The notes under the pieces are model-generated. The model had not been told where the DNA came from. It made no database searches and was given only the letters and a program-made list of their open reading frames with translations. A program made the translations under genes and the position numbers. A DNA stretch of 64,000 bases from Luteimicrobium sp049844995 (GTDB lineage: Bacteria > Actinomycetota > Actinomycetes > Actinomycetales > Cellulomonadaceae), in the NCBI RefSeq assembly GCF_049844995.1, contig NZ_JBNCMC010000003.1:434001-498000 (forward strand), written 5' to 3'. Positions 1 through 10,491 of the stretch are shown one piece after another (the first letter of the stretch is position 1; each line of letters begins with the position of its first letter).

Positions 1-1
1 C

Positions 2-325
2 CTCCACTTCGTCGGCTGGGCGATCGTCCTCGGCGGGTACCTCACGAGCCTGCGCAAGCCGGGCCTGCCCGTGGGCGTCTTCCACGGGGCAGCGACGGCC
101 GTCGTCGCCGGCATCGTCATGATGGGCATCTACGAGTCCAACAAGGACCTGCTCGGCTACCACCTGTCCGAGGCCGCGCTCGGTGTGAAGCTCGTCTTCG
201 CGCTGATCGTCGCCGTGCTCGCGTTCGTCGCGCAGCGCAAGAAGGAGCAGACGCCGATGTGGGTCAAGCACGGCGTCGGCGCCCTCGTGCTCGTCAACAT
301 CGTCATCGCGGTCTTCTGGCTCTGA
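2..325 (+). CDS. Small integral membrane protein, 5' end missing
   Basis: The reading frame is open from the left edge and ends at the TGA at 323-325, so only the last 107 or so residues are visible. They form about four hydrophobic segments (around LHFVGWAIVLGGYL, TAVVAGIVMMGIY, VKLVFALIVAVLAFV and GALVLVNIVIAVFWL) joined by short charged loops, one of them RKKEQTP, so it is an inner-membrane protein. No catalytic motif is visible and I do not recognise a family. The start codon lies outside the window. A strong hairpin 72 nt downstream ends the transcript, so this is the last gene of its unit and is unrelated to the toxin locus that follows. Confidence 0.7.
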   Translation, partial: LHFVGWAIVLGGYLTSLRKPGLPVGVFHGAATAVVAGIVMMGIYESNKDLLGYHLSEAALGVKLVFALIVAVLAFVAQRKKEQTPMWVKHGVGALVLVNIVIAVFWL

Positions 326-633
326 CCTCGTTCCCCCCGCCCGACGACGCTGCTGCCGGCGGGCGGGGTGAGTCGCGGGTTCCCGTAACAGTCGAGCGCG
401 GAAGGGCCGACCTCCTCGTGGAGGTCGGCCCTTCCGCGTCTCCGCTGATGCGCAAGGACGATGCCCCGGTATCTGCGATCCGTCTCGAATGCTGAGATGA
501 CGTCGGTTCCCCGAATTGACCCACCTTAACCTCCGGTCACCATGCCGTGTGTGGCGCCTGTGCGAGGCATCGCTATGTGCTGGGAAGGCCCGCACCAATG
601 CGGCCATCAGGGCAGAACAGAGAGTGGAGCACA
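326..633. other. Intergenic region before the toxin locus
   Basis: Apart from the terminator at 397-438 it holds the leader of the toxin operon. A TTGACC hexamer at 516-521 could be a -35 box, but no convincing -10 box follows at normal spacing, so the toxin promoter is not assigned. Confidence 0.4.
397..438 (+). terminator. Hairpin terminator after the first membrane gene
   Basis: A perfect 19-bp inverted repeat (arms 397-415 and 420-438) encloses the tetraloop tcgt. It sits 72 nt after the stop codon at 325. There is no clear T tract, which is common for actinobacterial terminators. Confidence 0.8.
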
Positions 634-3600
634 GTGGCTCTTTCGAGTCGCCGCGTCAGGCGTGCGGCGGGCATGACAGCGATCGCAGCACTCGTGGCAG
701 GTGCGGCGTGGGCCGCTCTGCCCGACGGGGGCGACTCGTCATCGGAGCAGCCCGATCCTGATTGCGCCGCGGTTGAGGCGCCGACGATGGGCGAGGCTTC
801 CGATCTCGCCGTGGCGTGCGGGCATGATGTCGCTGCGGTGGACAGCTACGACCCGTGGACGTCGCTGGTCGCAACACCGCGCGGGACGGTTCGGGAGGAA
901 GTGCACGCGGGAGCGGTGCGTACCGACCTGTCGGGCGCATGGCAGCCGGTGGACCCGACGATCGTGAAGGATTCATCGACGGGCGAGCTGACCGTCGCGT
1001 CACCGGTCTACGACGTGAGCCTTGACGGTGATTCCCCGGACAAGCTGATCTCGATGTCGAGCGAAGCAGGTTCGGTCTCGATGGGGCTCCCGCTGGCTCT
1101 GGGAGAGCCGGAGATCGACGGAGCGAGCGTGTCGTGGCCGGTCATGGATGCCACCGGAAGCGCGATCGAGGGCGCCCTGGTGCGGGCCGACGTCCATCCG
1201 GATGCGACGGGTGTCACACCGGTGGTCGAGGTCGCCGACCGGCGGGCCTACGACGAGGTTTCCGAGGCGGCCGGGCCGGGCGGGCTGGCCTTCACGGTCA
1301 CGACGAGCGACGGACTCACCGTCGCGCCCGCCGAGTCCACGAGTGCCGGCTTCGAGGTCGTCGACGGTGCGGGTGTCCACGTCTTCGAGGGCGGCGAGGC
1401 GCTGCAGTGGGATAGCTCAGGGGCAACCGAGCCGGGTGCGATGACCGAGCCGGAACCCATCGCGCCAACCCCCGGAGTGTCTGGCCCAACGCCAAGCAAT
1501 CCGATGGCCACGGCCGCGGAATCTCCTGCCGCGGGGCTCGAACGCACTGCGGGTGACACCGAGGCGCCGTTGGTGGTTTCACCTCAGGGCGATCAGGAAG
1601 TCACGTTGACGCCTGACGAGGCCATGATCGGGGACGACTCGACAACCTGGCCGGTCGCGATCGATCCACCGATGTCGGGGATCACGCGACACGAGTGGAC
1701 CGTCATCCGGTCCGGGTTCCCCACCTACACGAAGTACAAGACGACGGCGTCTGAGGGTGTGGGCCTGTGCGACGTGCAGGCGGATGCGGCGTGCAACCTG
1801 GATAACAAGCAGCGCCTGCTCTGGGAGTTCACGGGACTGAGCACCGCGTCGTTCGATGCTGCTGACATCGTGTCCGCAACCTTCAAGGCGTACGGCACCC
1901 ATTCCTACGACTGCAAGGGCTACGAGCTCGACCTCGTGATGATGGCTGCCGGGATCAGTTCTGGCACGACGTGGAGCAACGGGCCGTCGGCGAAGCTCAA
2001 CCTCGACACCCAGAACCCGGTGCATCGGGACGGGCAGTGTGGGGCCCCGTCGTGGGTCTCGTGGGATGCGACGGCCGGCGCAAAGGCGATCGCGGGAAGC
2101 TCGAACAACATGATCCTCGAGCTGAGGTCACCGAGCGAGAGTTCGATGTCGTCGTGGCGCCGTTACAAGCTCTACAACGCGACCCTGGCGATCGAGTACA
2201 ACCGGGCGCCGACGGCGCCGTCGAGCATGAAGACGCTGGTCGGTGCCACGAACGAGGGCTGCGAAACGGGCACCGGCCGACCGCTCATCACGAGCACGAC
2301 GCCGAGCCTGTCGGTAGTGGCGAAGGATCCCGATGGGCAGAACGTCGCGGTGACGTTCGAGGTGTACAAGGGCGACACACTTGCCTGGTCCGCCACGACG
2401 TCCGCGCAGGCTTCGGGAGCGACGCACACCAAGGCCGTTCCGTCCGGGGAGCTCGCCTCCAGTTCGACGTACAAGTGGCGGGCGCGGGGCAAAGACAACG
2501 AATCGGGTGCGGCGAGGTACTCGTCCTGGGCTGGCTGGTGCGAGTTCACCGTCGACACGACCAAGCCGGCGGCCCCGACGATCACCCCAGTCGAGCCGAC
2601 GGGCGCGAACTCGAGCATCCGGGCCGTCTACGTTCCTGACGTCGAACGTGGTGGCGTGGGACAGAAGGGCTGCTTCAAGATCAGTCGCGGCTCTTCGACT
2701 GACGTGGACCACTTCGAGTACTCGTTCAACACCACGACCTACGGCACCTCGGTGACGCCGGCTTCCGACGGGACGGCGCAAGTGTGCACACCGGCCGGGG
2801 CGCCGACAGCCGCCGGAACGAACCGGCTGTACGCCCGGTCGGAGGACAAGGCGGGGAACGTGTCGGCCTCGCGCACCTACACCTACGAGGTAGCGACCGC
2901 GCGCGAGGACGGGATCTGGAACTTCGACACGAAGGCGAACCCCGTCCCGGACACGTCGCGCAAGGACACCGGAGAGGCGAACCCTGCTGGGGATCTGACG
3001 GTCTCGGGGGCTACATGGGTGACGGGCCCGCACACGTTGTTCGACTCGCGTGATGGGGACTGGGCTTTGAACTTTGACGGCGTAAACGATGAGGCGTTCA
3101 CCGAGTCCCCGGTCTTCGATACCACGCAGAGCTTCGTGGTCAGCGCGCACCTTCGTCTCGACGAGGCGACGAAGTGGCACACCGCGATCATCCAGGAGGG
3201 CGCCTGGAAGAACGCTTGGCGCCTCGGGTACCGACCAAACGGCTGCGAGGCGTACGAGCCCGCGGGCTGGACGGGTGGGTGCTGGCTCTTCGTGATGTAC
3301 GCGACCGAGGGCGGAGCGTGGAAGGCCGTGTACTCCCCGGTCCCGCCGAAGGTCGGGCAGTGGACGCACCTGACGGCCGAGTTCGACAAGACGGAGAAGA
3401 AGGTCCGCCTGTGGACCTGCGACATCGGGACCCCCGACGACCCCGCGCCCGGTGAACCCGTCGTTGCCGAGGCGCCGTCACCGGACCCGATGTGGCGCGC
3501 AGCCGGTCCCGTCGTCCTGGGTCGCGGGCAGATTGACGGCGCCAAGGAGAACTGGTGGGACGGCCAGATCGACAACGTCCGGATCTTCAAGAACGAGGTC

Positions 3601-3702
3601 GTCGCACCCGCCAAGATCCGGCGCATGTGCCAGGGCGCGGAGGCCAACGACTTCAGCACGGGTGACACCGCGCTCGACCCGACGACCATGGGTGGCCTGT
3701 GA
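634..3702 (+). CDS. Secreted DNRLRE/LamG-domain protein, N-terminal half of a split WapA-like toxin system
   Basis: The frame is open from 547, but the GTG at 634 is preferred. It is preceded by GGAG and begins directly with a signal sequence (VALSSRRVRRAAG followed by the hydrophobic MTAIAALVAGAAWA), giving 1022 residues. After a low-complexity acidic N-terminal third comes a DNRLRE-type jelly-roll around 1780-2190 (motifs QRLLWEFTGL, ATFKAYGTHSYDCKGYEL and a C-terminal YNATLAIEYNRAP). Fibronectin/Ig-like segments follow (2200-2880), then a LamG/concanavalin-like domain at about 3050-3600 (WALNFDGVNDEA, SFVVSAHLRLDEAT, WWDGQIDNVRIF). In WapA-type toxins DNRLRE domains precede the YD-repeat shell within one polypeptide. 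Here they form a separate gene whose stop overlaps the next start by 4 bp (GTGA), so the two are translationally coupled. The role as a surface or export partner of the toxin is inferred from this context. Confidence 0.8.
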   Translation: MALSSRRVRRAAGMTAIAALVAGAAWAALPDGGDSSSEQPDPDCAAVEAPTMGEASDLAVACGHDVAAVDSYDPWTSLVATPRGTVREEVHAGAVRTDLSGAWQPVDPTIVKDSSTGELTVASPVYDVSLDGDSPDKLISMSSEAGSVSMGLPLALGEPEIDGASVSWPVMDATGSAIEGALVRADVHPDATGVTPVVEVADRRAYDEVSEAAGPGGLAFTVTTSDGLTVAPAESTSAGFEVVDGAGVHVFEGGEALQWDSSGATEPGAMTEPEPIAPTPGVSGPTPSNPMATAAESPAAGLERTAGDTEAPLVVSPQGDQEVTLTPDEAMIGDDSTTWPVAIDPPMSGITRHEWTVIRSGFPTYTKYKTTASEGVGLCDVQADAACNLDNKQRLLWEFTGLSTASFDAADIVSATFKAYGTHSYDCKGYELDLVMMAAGISSGTTWSNGPSAKLNLDTQNPVHRDGQCGAPSWVSWDATAGAKAIAGSSNNMILELRSPSESSMSSWRRYKLYNATLAIEYNRAPTAPSSMKTLVGATNEGCETGTGRPLITSTTPSLSVVAKDPDGQNVAVTFEVYKGDTLAWSATTSAQASGATHTKAVPSGELASSSTYKWRARGKDNESGAARYSSWAGWCEFTVDTTKPAAPTITPVEPTGANSSIRAVYVPDVERGGVGQKGCFKISRGSSTDVDHFEYSFNTTTYGTSVTPASDGTAQVCTPAGAPTAAGTNRLYARSEDKAGNVSASRTYTYEVATAREDGIWNFDTKANPVPDTSRKDTGEANPAGDLTVSGATWVTGPHTLFDSRDGDWALNFDGVNDEAFTESPVFDTTQSFVVSAHLRLDEATKWHTAIIQEGAWKNAWRLGYRPNGCEAYEPAGWTGGCWLFVMYATEGGAWKAVYSPVPPKVGQWTHLTAEFDKTEKKVRLWTCDIGTPDDPAPGEPVVAEAPSPDPMWRAAGPVVLGRGQIDGAKENWWDGQIDNVRIFKNEVVAPAKIRRMCQGAEANDFSTGDTALDPTTMGGL

Positions 3703-6700
3703 TGCGGCGCGCGAACGTGAAGGTGGTCTCCATGCGGAGAAGGTTCGTGCGGCGTCCCGCAGGCCTGGCCCTAGTGGCTGGCCTGGTGGTGCTGACGCTC
3801 GGTGTGGACCCCGGGTCGCTAGCTTCAGCGGTCACGCGCTTGGTCACTGATGACGTGGGCGCGGTCGACGAACTGCAGACGCGGGAGAAGAACTTCGAGG
3901 ACGTCGTGGGCGGCCTCGACATCGGCAGCGGCGCAGACGTCACACAGATCACAGGCGAAGCGTGGGTGCCGGCGCCTGACGACGACGAGTCCGACCTTCC
4001 GGCGGAGCTCCCCGGTGCAGACCAGCAGACAGTAGAGCTCGGCGGCACGTCCAGCTCCACGCAGCCAGCGGTGTTCCGCGCCCTTGCCGGGTCGGAGACA
4101 GAGGAGCCCCAGGTTCCCGCGCCAGTCGACGTCACTGTCGGGGGGCTGCCCATCAGCGTTACTCCGACTGCCGGTGAGGCCGCACCGGACGCCGTCACCA
4201 TCAGGGTGGCCGACCAGGCCGAGAGCGCTCAGGCGGGAGTCACTGGCGTGCTGCTCGACCTGTCGGATGCCTCTGCTTCGCCGGCCGGCGAGCCCACCCA
4301 TGTCCAGATCTCGCTCGACTACAGCAAGTTCGCGGGTCTCGCCGGAGGGGACTGGGCATCGCGTCTTCACCTGGTCGAGCTCCCGGCCTGCGCCCAGGAC
4401 ACGCCGGCAGAGCCGGCCTGCCAGCCCCTCCCGGTCGAGTCCGAGAACGACCCGTCGGCTCAGGTCGTCACGGCAACGGTCACGCTGCCTTCGGCCGGCA
4501 CTGGCGTCGCTCCCACGGGCACCTCTGTCACCTCGGGCGCGGGCTTCAGCAACGCCGCGATGGTTCAAACGGCAGCGACGGCCGGGGCTACGACGCTCGC
4601 CCTTGTTGCCGGTGCCTCCGGTTCGGCGGGTAGCTGGAGTGCGACGAGCCTCGCCTCGTCTGCCTCGTGGGGTACCTCGGGTGCAACAGGTGCGTTCACC
4701 TGGTCCTACCCGCTGCGCTTTCCCGCCGTGCCCGCGGGTCCGAGCCCGGACCTCGCTTTGTCGTACTCTTCAGCCGCGTCCGACGGACGGGTGGCGTCGA
4801 CGAACAACCAGGCGTCGTGGGTCGGGGAAGGCTTCGACCTCACGTCGAGCTACGTGGAGCGCAAGTACGTCCCGTGCTTCGACGACCGAGACCCGGTCGA
4901 CACGACCGGCGACTCGGCCACGGAGACCCCCAACAACTCGGACCTGGAGACCGGCGACCTGTGCTGGGGCGGCGAGAACGCGTCCCTGGTCCTCAACGGG
5001 TCGGCCGTCGAGCTCGTGAAGGATGCTTCGACCGGCGAGTGGCATCCCAAGACCGAGGACGGGGCGCGAGTCGAGCTCAAGACCGGCGGATGGAACGACG
5101 ACGAGGTCGGGCACCAGTACTGGGTGGTGACGACCGGCGACGGCACGAAGTACTACTTCGGCCGCGACAAGCGGTCCGCCGGCGACTCCAGCCTCGGCTC
5201 GGCGTGGTCAGTGCCCGTGTACGGCAACCACCCGGGTGAGCCCTGCCACGAGGACACATTCAAGGCGTCGTCATGCCGGCAGACCTGGCGCTGGAACCTC
5301 GACTACGTCGTCGACCCGTCCGGGAACACGATGACCTACCGGTACGCCCCGGAGACTGCCGCCTACCAGAAGGTCCAGGGCCCCGACGTCGCGACGTACA
5401 CGTCAGGCGGCCGCCTGACGAAGATCGAGTACGGCACACGCAGCGGCGACCTGACGACGAAGGCTCCCGCGGTCGTGGAGTTCACCGCCGCCACGCGGTG
5501 CGAGGCAAAGACCGGTGTCGACTGCTCGGTCTCGAAGATCCTTGCGAACAAGGCCGCGTGGCCCGACGTGCCGTCCGACCTGTACTGCGCGTCAGGGGCG
5601 GACTCGTGCCCCACGCAGTACAGCCCGGTCTTCTTCGACCGGTACCGGCTCACGAAGATCACCACGGAGACGTACGACGGCACGACGTACCAGCCGGTCG
5701 ACTCCTGGACCCTGACTCAGTCGTTCGTGAGCCCGAACGACGGCTCCGCGGGAGCGGGTGGAACTGGCAAGATCCTGTGGCTCAAGTCCATCGTGCACAC
5801 CGGCCAAGGCGGCACGGCGAGCACGAGCGACGACATCGCCCTCCCTGCGGTGCTGTTCGAGAAGCAGATGCTGAAGAACCGGGTCAACTCGGTGACCGCG
5901 GGCCCGCCGTCGATGTGGCGCCCCCGCGTCTCGTCGATCCGCAGCGAGTCCGGTGCCCTGACCTCCGTCAACTACAGCGACGGGTCCGACTGCACGCCGT
6001 CGACGTTGCCAGCGGACCCCAAGACCAACACCAAGCTCTGCTTCCCGGTGAACTGGGACCCCGAGGGCGAGACCAAGAACGCGCCCGAGTGGTTCCACAA
6101 GTACGTGGTGCGCTCGATCGTCGAGAACGGCGCGGCGCCGAACCAGGGCAGCAACACCCTCGTCACCGGCAGCGCGCAGGTCACCACTACGTACAGCTAC
6201 GCAGGTGATGCGGCGTGGGCCAAGCCCACCGGCGCGCTGCTGAAGCCGAAGCAGCTCACGTACTCGGACTTCCGTGGGTATCCGGCGGTCACCACGACCG
6301 TCGGCGACGAGGGCGAGGCGACCACCACGGTCACCCGCTACTTCCGGGGCCAGGGCGGCGACGTGACAGCAGGGCCCGGCGGGTACGAGGTGACGGCGAG
6401 TGACAACGCAAACCTCGAAGGGCAGGTCTTCTCAGTCGAGCAGCGCAGCGGTTCGAAGGCGGTGTCGCAGACCGTGATCGTTCCGAGCGGTCTGACCACG
6501 ACCGCGACGGACAAGGACGGCACCAAGGCGACCCGGGTCGGGAAGTCCACGACGTACGGGTTCACGTTCGGCCAGGACGGAGCTGTCGACCAGCGGACGA
6601 AGTCCGTCAGCAGCTTCGACGCCCACGCCCAGCTCTCTACGGTGGACGACGCCGGCGACGTGACGACGACCGCCGACGACCTGTGCACCCGCACCACCTA

Positions 6701-9700
6701 CGCCCACGAAGCGGACGCGACGTTCGCCGACGCCAACATGGTGGCGCTGCCGTCCCGCACCGAGGTCGTGTCCACGGCGTGCGACACCACACCGAGCCGC
6801 CCCAAGGACGTTGTCTCCGATTCGCTGTCGGTCTATGACTCCAAGGGCAGGGTTCTCGAGGGATGGGCGGTCGCCGCTGACCTGAACCGGTCGACCGGCA
6901 CACTGAACCCGGAGACGCACGCCGGGTACACCAAGACGCAGACAGTCGTGGCCTACGACGACCGAGGGCGACCGACGGCAACCAAGGATGCGCTCGGACG
7001 ACAGACCACCCTCGCCTACACGCAGTCAGCCGGCGGGCTGCTGCAGCAGGTCGTGACCACCAGTCCCGACCCCGATGGCGCGGGCGCTCTCGCCGGGATG
7101 ACGTCGACGACCGTCTACAACCCGCTGACGGGAGCGGTCACCGAGACCCGGGACGCCAACGGCAAGAAAACGACCGGGATCTATGACGCGCTCGGGCGCT
7201 TGAAGGAGGTGCGTAACCCCGACCGGCAGGGCGCAGCGGTTCCCTCGACCGCGTACGAGTACGCCGTCCATGAGAACGGCCTGAACTCCGTGGTCACCAA
7301 GACGATCGGCGCCGACGGGAAGACCCAGCACGCGTCGAGCGTGCTCTACGACGGCCTGATGCGGCAGTTCCAGACGCAGACCGAGTCCGCGGACGGTGGA
7401 GCTTCGCAGAAGGACTCCGCTACGACGCGGGGACGGGTCATCCAGCACACCTACTACGACACGGCCGGACGGGTCCACAACCAGACCGACCAGTGGTGGG
7501 CCAAGGGCGCACCAACAGGCTCCGCGGTGACGCCACCGGTGGTCCCGGTCGCTCACACGACGTACGTGTACGACGGCGCAGGCCGGGTCACCGACCAGAT
7601 CCTGTGGAACGGGACGGACTCCAACCCGGACTACGAGCAGTGGCGGACGGTCACCGACTACGACGGCCGCTACACGACTGTCGTGCCGCCCTCGGGCGGC
7701 ACCGCGACCACGACCGTCACCGACGCCCGCGGGCGCACGACCGGAATGTGGGAGCACCTGGCGCGCCCGGCCGTCACCAAGGGAGCGCCGAGCAAGTCGA
7801 GCACGCTGGGCGGCTTCGACCCGCGCACCCTCGCCACGTCGTCCTACCAGGCCACCAGCTACACCACGGACGCGGCAGGCCAGCTCACGGCGATGAAGGA
7901 CCCGAAGGGCAACACCTGGTCGTACACCTACGACTTCGCCGGCCAGCAGATCAAGGCTGACGACCCCGACGCCGGCGTCTCGTCGACCACCTTCGACGCC
8001 GCCGGCCAGGTCACCTCAACCACCGACGCCACGGGCAAGAAGCTCGCCTACGCCTACGACGGGATCGGCAGACCAACCACGGTCAGCGAGGGAAGCACCG
8101 TGCGCTCCAAGTGGGCGTACGACACCGCCAAGGACACCGCCGGCAAGGCGCTCCTCGGGCAGGTCGCCTCGTCGACCCGCTACGTCAACGGCGCCGCCTA
8201 CACCACCTCGGTGTCAACGTACGACGAGGGATATCGCCCGTTGTCGAGCACCGTGACGCTGCCCGCGACTGGCGATCTCGCAAAGCTCACAGGGCGCACG
8301 TTTACCACCAAGACCACCTACACCGCCGACGGACAGGTCGCGTCGACGACCCTGCCGAAGATCACGACGGGCGGTTCGTCGGGCGGAACGACCGTGCTCG
8401 GGCAGGAGCGGGTCACCACCTACTACGACACCGCCTCGCACGCCCGGTGGATGGGTGGCGGATTCGGGTGGGGTACCTATGTGGCCGAGTCCCGGTTCTC
8501 CGCATACGGGCAGCCGCTCGCGATCGACCTCGGAAACACCTATGGGGCAGTCGCGTCATATCAGTACGACGAGGTGACCCGCCGCCTGACGAACGTCGCG
8601 CTCAAGCGCGAGCAGATCACCGGTACCGACCTGTCCGTGACCTACACGTACGACGCAGCGGGCAACGTCACATCCGTCAAGGACCAGCCCACCAACACCG
8701 CCCTCGGCGGCGCAGCCGGACAGGACAACCAGTGCTTCACCTATGACGGGCTGCAACGGCTGACGACCGCATGGACGGCGGCCGCCGCCGCCGACTGCTC
8801 CCTCGCACCGTCACAGGTGACGGCGGCCAAGGTCGGTGGTGCTGCTCCGTACTGGACCGAGTACTCCTACGACCCGCTTGGCAACCGGACGGCCAAGGTC
8901 GACCACGCCACCGACGGGTCGACCGGCAGCACCACGACCCGCTACACGTACGGGCAGAGCGCGGGCCCACACGCGTTGACATCGACAACGACGGCGGCGA
9001 ACGGTGGCACGGCGGTCGCCGGGGCGAGTTTCGGGTATGACGCGGCAGGGCAGCAAACCTCACGTCACGTGCCGGGGACGTCGGCATTCACGATGTCGTG
9101 GGACGCGGAAGGCGCGCTCTCCCAGATCGCCGCGACCGGTGCGGGCGACGAGTCCGACCCAGGACTGGACGAGGGCGAGGCGTCGTTCGTCTACGACGCG
9201 GACGGCAACCGCATCGCCCGCACGGACGCCGGCGGAACCACGGTGTACCTGCCCGGCGGGCAGGAGTTCCACGTCGACTCCGACGGCGGAGTGACCGCGA
9301 CCCGGTACTACACATTCTCGGGCCAGACGGTGGCGGTGCGGACGGACCGGGGTCTGGGCGGAGTCACCTCGCTGGTCACTGACCCGCACGGCACGACGCT
9401 GGCAGCGATCCCGAACACGAGCTGGACTGCGACGAGCGTGGAGCGGTTCTTCACCGACCCGTTCGGGGCCGTGCGGGGTCCGTCGACGATCGAGACCGTG
9501 CCGGGGGATCGGCAGTTCCTCGGCAAGACCCGCGACGAGTCCACCGGGCTGACGCTGCTCGGCGCCAGGTACTACGACGAGCAGACCGGGACGTTCATCT
9601 CGGTCGACCCGCTGCTGACCCCGACGGACCCGCAGCACTGGAACGGGTACGCCTATGCGCGCAACAACCCGCTCCTGTACAGCGACCCGAGCGGGCTAGC

Positions 9701-10490
9701 CCCGGTGCCGTACTCCAACGGCGAGTACCTGGTCCCCGGACAGGCGCGCCCGCCAGCGTCGGTGGACAAGAACACCCCGACGCGCAGCGCGAGGTCCGAC
9801 ACCCCGACCGCGTCGCGCGGCGGGACCCGCAGCTCCTATCTTGGCGGGGCGGGCAACACCCCGGCGACCTCGTCGACGAGCACCTCCTCGTATCCGGCTT
9901 CCTCCACTGGTGTCTACGATCCGAACCGCAAATTCCACGACCGGCCGCAGAACATCTTCGAATGGGGTCTGTGGTATGCGTTCGGTTTCGACTACATGGA
10001 CGACTGCAACAACGGGTCAAAACTCGCATGCGGCGGGGCGTTCTTGTCCGTAGCCCTCCTCCCCGTTGGCGGCGTCGAAGGCCTGGGGGTCAAGGCCATA
10101 GAGAAGGGCGGGGCGAAAGCGGTCGCAAAGATCGCTGAAGAGGGGGCTGCGAGAGAGGTAGCGTCTGGAGTAGTATCTCGTGGATGGAAACTGGGTGATG
10201 ACATCAATGCGCCCACCTGGGCAGGGAAGAAGCCGTCTTGGTCGGCGATCCGGGCGCGATTTTGGAAGAATGAGGCCGCATCGCCACAATATGGCGACTG
10301 GGCAGAGGCCCAACTCACGAGGATGCGAAGGGGCCGCGCCCCACAGCGCTATAATCCGGATAAGGGTGGCATCGAATCAATGGAGTTGAGTCACGAACCA
10401 GTGCCCTTCCGTGACGGCGGGACCGAGGTTTATCCTCGCTGGCCTCAGGATCACGCGGAGCACGACCCGTTTAGACATCCGGGGTACTGA
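3699..10490 (+). CDS. RHS/YD-repeat polymorphic toxin with C-terminal putative HNH-type nuclease
   Basis: A giant secreted protein of 2263 residues. GTG 3699 overlaps the upstream stop; ATG 3702 or 3732 are alternative starts. A signal-like segment (AGLALVAGLVVLTLGV) lies near residue 30. Residues about 340-1950 carry a SpvB/TcdB-like entry (YPLRFPAVPAGPSPDLALSY) and dozens of YD repeats such as YDALGRL, YDGIGRP, YDAAGNVTS and YDADGNRI. The RHS core ends with the classic boundary LGARYYDEQTGTFISVDPLL to DPSGL at residue 2000. The 263-residue tail after it is the toxin: a Ser/Thr/Pro linker, a hydrophobic glycine-rich stretch (residues 2108-2150) and a terminal module with MELSHEPVPFRDGG (H2232) and WPQDHAEHDPFRHPGY (H2252, H2255). 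The His-rich layout resembles HNH/ENDO VII-superfamily toxin tails; the nuclease assignment is inference. Base composition becomes AT-richer from about 10080 into the next gene, as is usual for exchangeable toxin tips. Confidence 0.9.
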   Translation: MMRRANVKVVSMRRRFVRRPAGLALVAGLVVLTLGVDPGSLASAVTRLVTDDVGAVDELQTREKNFEDVVGGLDIGSGADVTQITGEAWVPAPDDDESDLPAELPGADQQTVELGGTSSSTQPAVFRALAGSETEEPQVPAPVDVTVGGLPISVTPTAGEAAPDAVTIRVADQAESAQAGVTGVLLDLSDASASPAGEPTHVQISLDYSKFAGLAGGDWASRLHLVELPACAQDTPAEPACQPLPVESENDPSAQVVTATVTLPSAGTGVAPTGTSVTSGAGFSNAAMVQTAATAGATTLALVAGASGSAGSWSATSLASSASWGTSGATGAFTWSYPLRFPAVPAGPSPDLALSYSSAASDGRVASTNNQASWVGEGFDLTSSYVERKYVPCFDDRDPVDTTGDSATETPNNSDLETGDLCWGGENASLVLNGSAVELVKDASTGEWHPKTEDGARVELKTGGWNDDEVGHQYWVVTTGDGTKYYFGRDKRSAGDSSLGSAWSVPVYGNHPGEPCHEDTFKASSCRQTWRWNLDYVVDPSGNTMTYRYAPETAAYQKVQGPDVATYTSGGRLTKIEYGTRSGDLTTKAPAVVEFTAATRCEAKTGVDCSVSKILANKAAWPDVPSDLYCASGADSCPTQYSPVFFDRYRLTKITTETYDGTTYQPVDSWTLTQSFVSPNDGSAGAGGTGKILWLKSIVHTGQGGTASTSDDIALPAVLFEKQMLKNRVNSVTAGPPSMWRPRVSSIRSESGALTSVNYSDGSDCTPSTLPADPKTNTKLCFPVNWDPEGETKNAPEWFHKYVVRSIVENGAAPNQGSNTLVTGSAQVTTTYSYAGDAAWAKPTGALLKPKQLTYSDFRGYPAVTTTVGDEGEATTTVTRYFRGQGGDVTAGPGGYEVTASDNANLEGQVFSVEQRSGSKAVSQTVIVPSGLTTTATDKDGTKATRVGKSTTYGFTFGQDGAVDQRTKSVSSFDAHAQLSTVDDAGDVTTTADDLCTRTTYAHEADATFADANMVALPSRTEVVSTACDTTPSRPKDVVSDSLSVYDSKGRVLEGWAVAADLNRSTGTLNPETHAGYTKTQTVVAYDDRGRPTATKDALGRQTTLAYTQSAGGLLQQVVTTSPDPDGAGALAGMTSTTVYNPLTGAVTETRDANGKKTTGIYDALGRLKEVRNPDRQGAAVPSTAYEYAVHENGLNSVVTKTIGADGKTQHASSVLYDGLMRQFQTQTESADGGASQKDSATTRGRVIQHTYYDTAGRVHNQTDQWWAKGAPTGSAVTPPVVPVAHTTYVYDGAGRVTDQILWNGTDSNPDYEQWRTVTDYDGRYTTVVPPSGGTATTTVTDARGRTTGMWEHLARPAVTKGAPSKSSTLGGFDPRTLATSSYQATSYTTDAAGQLTAMKDPKGNTWSYTYDFAGQQIKADDPDAGVSSTTFDAAGQVTSTTDATGKKLAYAYDGIGRPTTVSEGSTVRSKWAYDTAKDTAGKALLGQVASSTRYVNGAAYTTSVSTYDEGYRPLSSTVTLPATGDLAKLTGRTFTTKTTYTADGQVASTTLPKITTGGSSGGTTVLGQERVTTYYDTASHARWMGGGFGWGTYVAESRFSAYGQPLAIDLGNTYGAVASYQYDEVTRRLTNVALKREQITGTDLSVTYTYDAAGNVTSVKDQPTNTALGGAAGQDNQCFTYDGLQRLTTAWTAAAAADCSLAPSQVTAAKVGGAAPYWTEYSYDPLGNRTAKVDHATDGSTGSTTTRYTYGQSAGPHALTSTTTAANGGTAVAGASFGYDAAGQQTSRHVPGTSAFTMSWDAEGALSQIAATGAGDESDPGLDEGEASFVYDADGNRIARTDAGGTTVYLPGGQEFHVDSDGGVTATRYYTFSGQTVAVRTDRGLGGVTSLVTDPHGTTLAAIPNTSWTATSVERFFTDPFGAVRGPSTIETVPGDRQFLGKTRDESTGLTLLGARYYDEQTGTFISVDPLLTPTDPQHWNGYAYARNNPLLYSDPSGLAPVPYSNGEYLVPGQARPPASVDKNTPTRSARSDTPTASRGGTRSSYLGGAGNTPATSSTSTSSYPASSTGVYDPNRKFHDRPQNIFEWGLWYAFGFDYMDDCNNGSKLACGGAFLSVALLPVGGVEGLGVKAIEKGGAKAVAKIAEEGAAREVASGVVSRGWKLGDDINAPTWAGKKPSWSAIRARFWKNEAASPQYGDWAEAQLTRMRRGRAPQRYNPDKGGIESMELSHEPVPFRDGGTEVYPRWPQDHAEHDPFRHPGY

Positions 10491-10491
10491 G

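Noticed and set aside
516..544. TTGACC hexamer as promoter of the toxin operon
   Set aside because: No acceptable -10 box at 16-18 nt spacing, so the promoter was not annotated.
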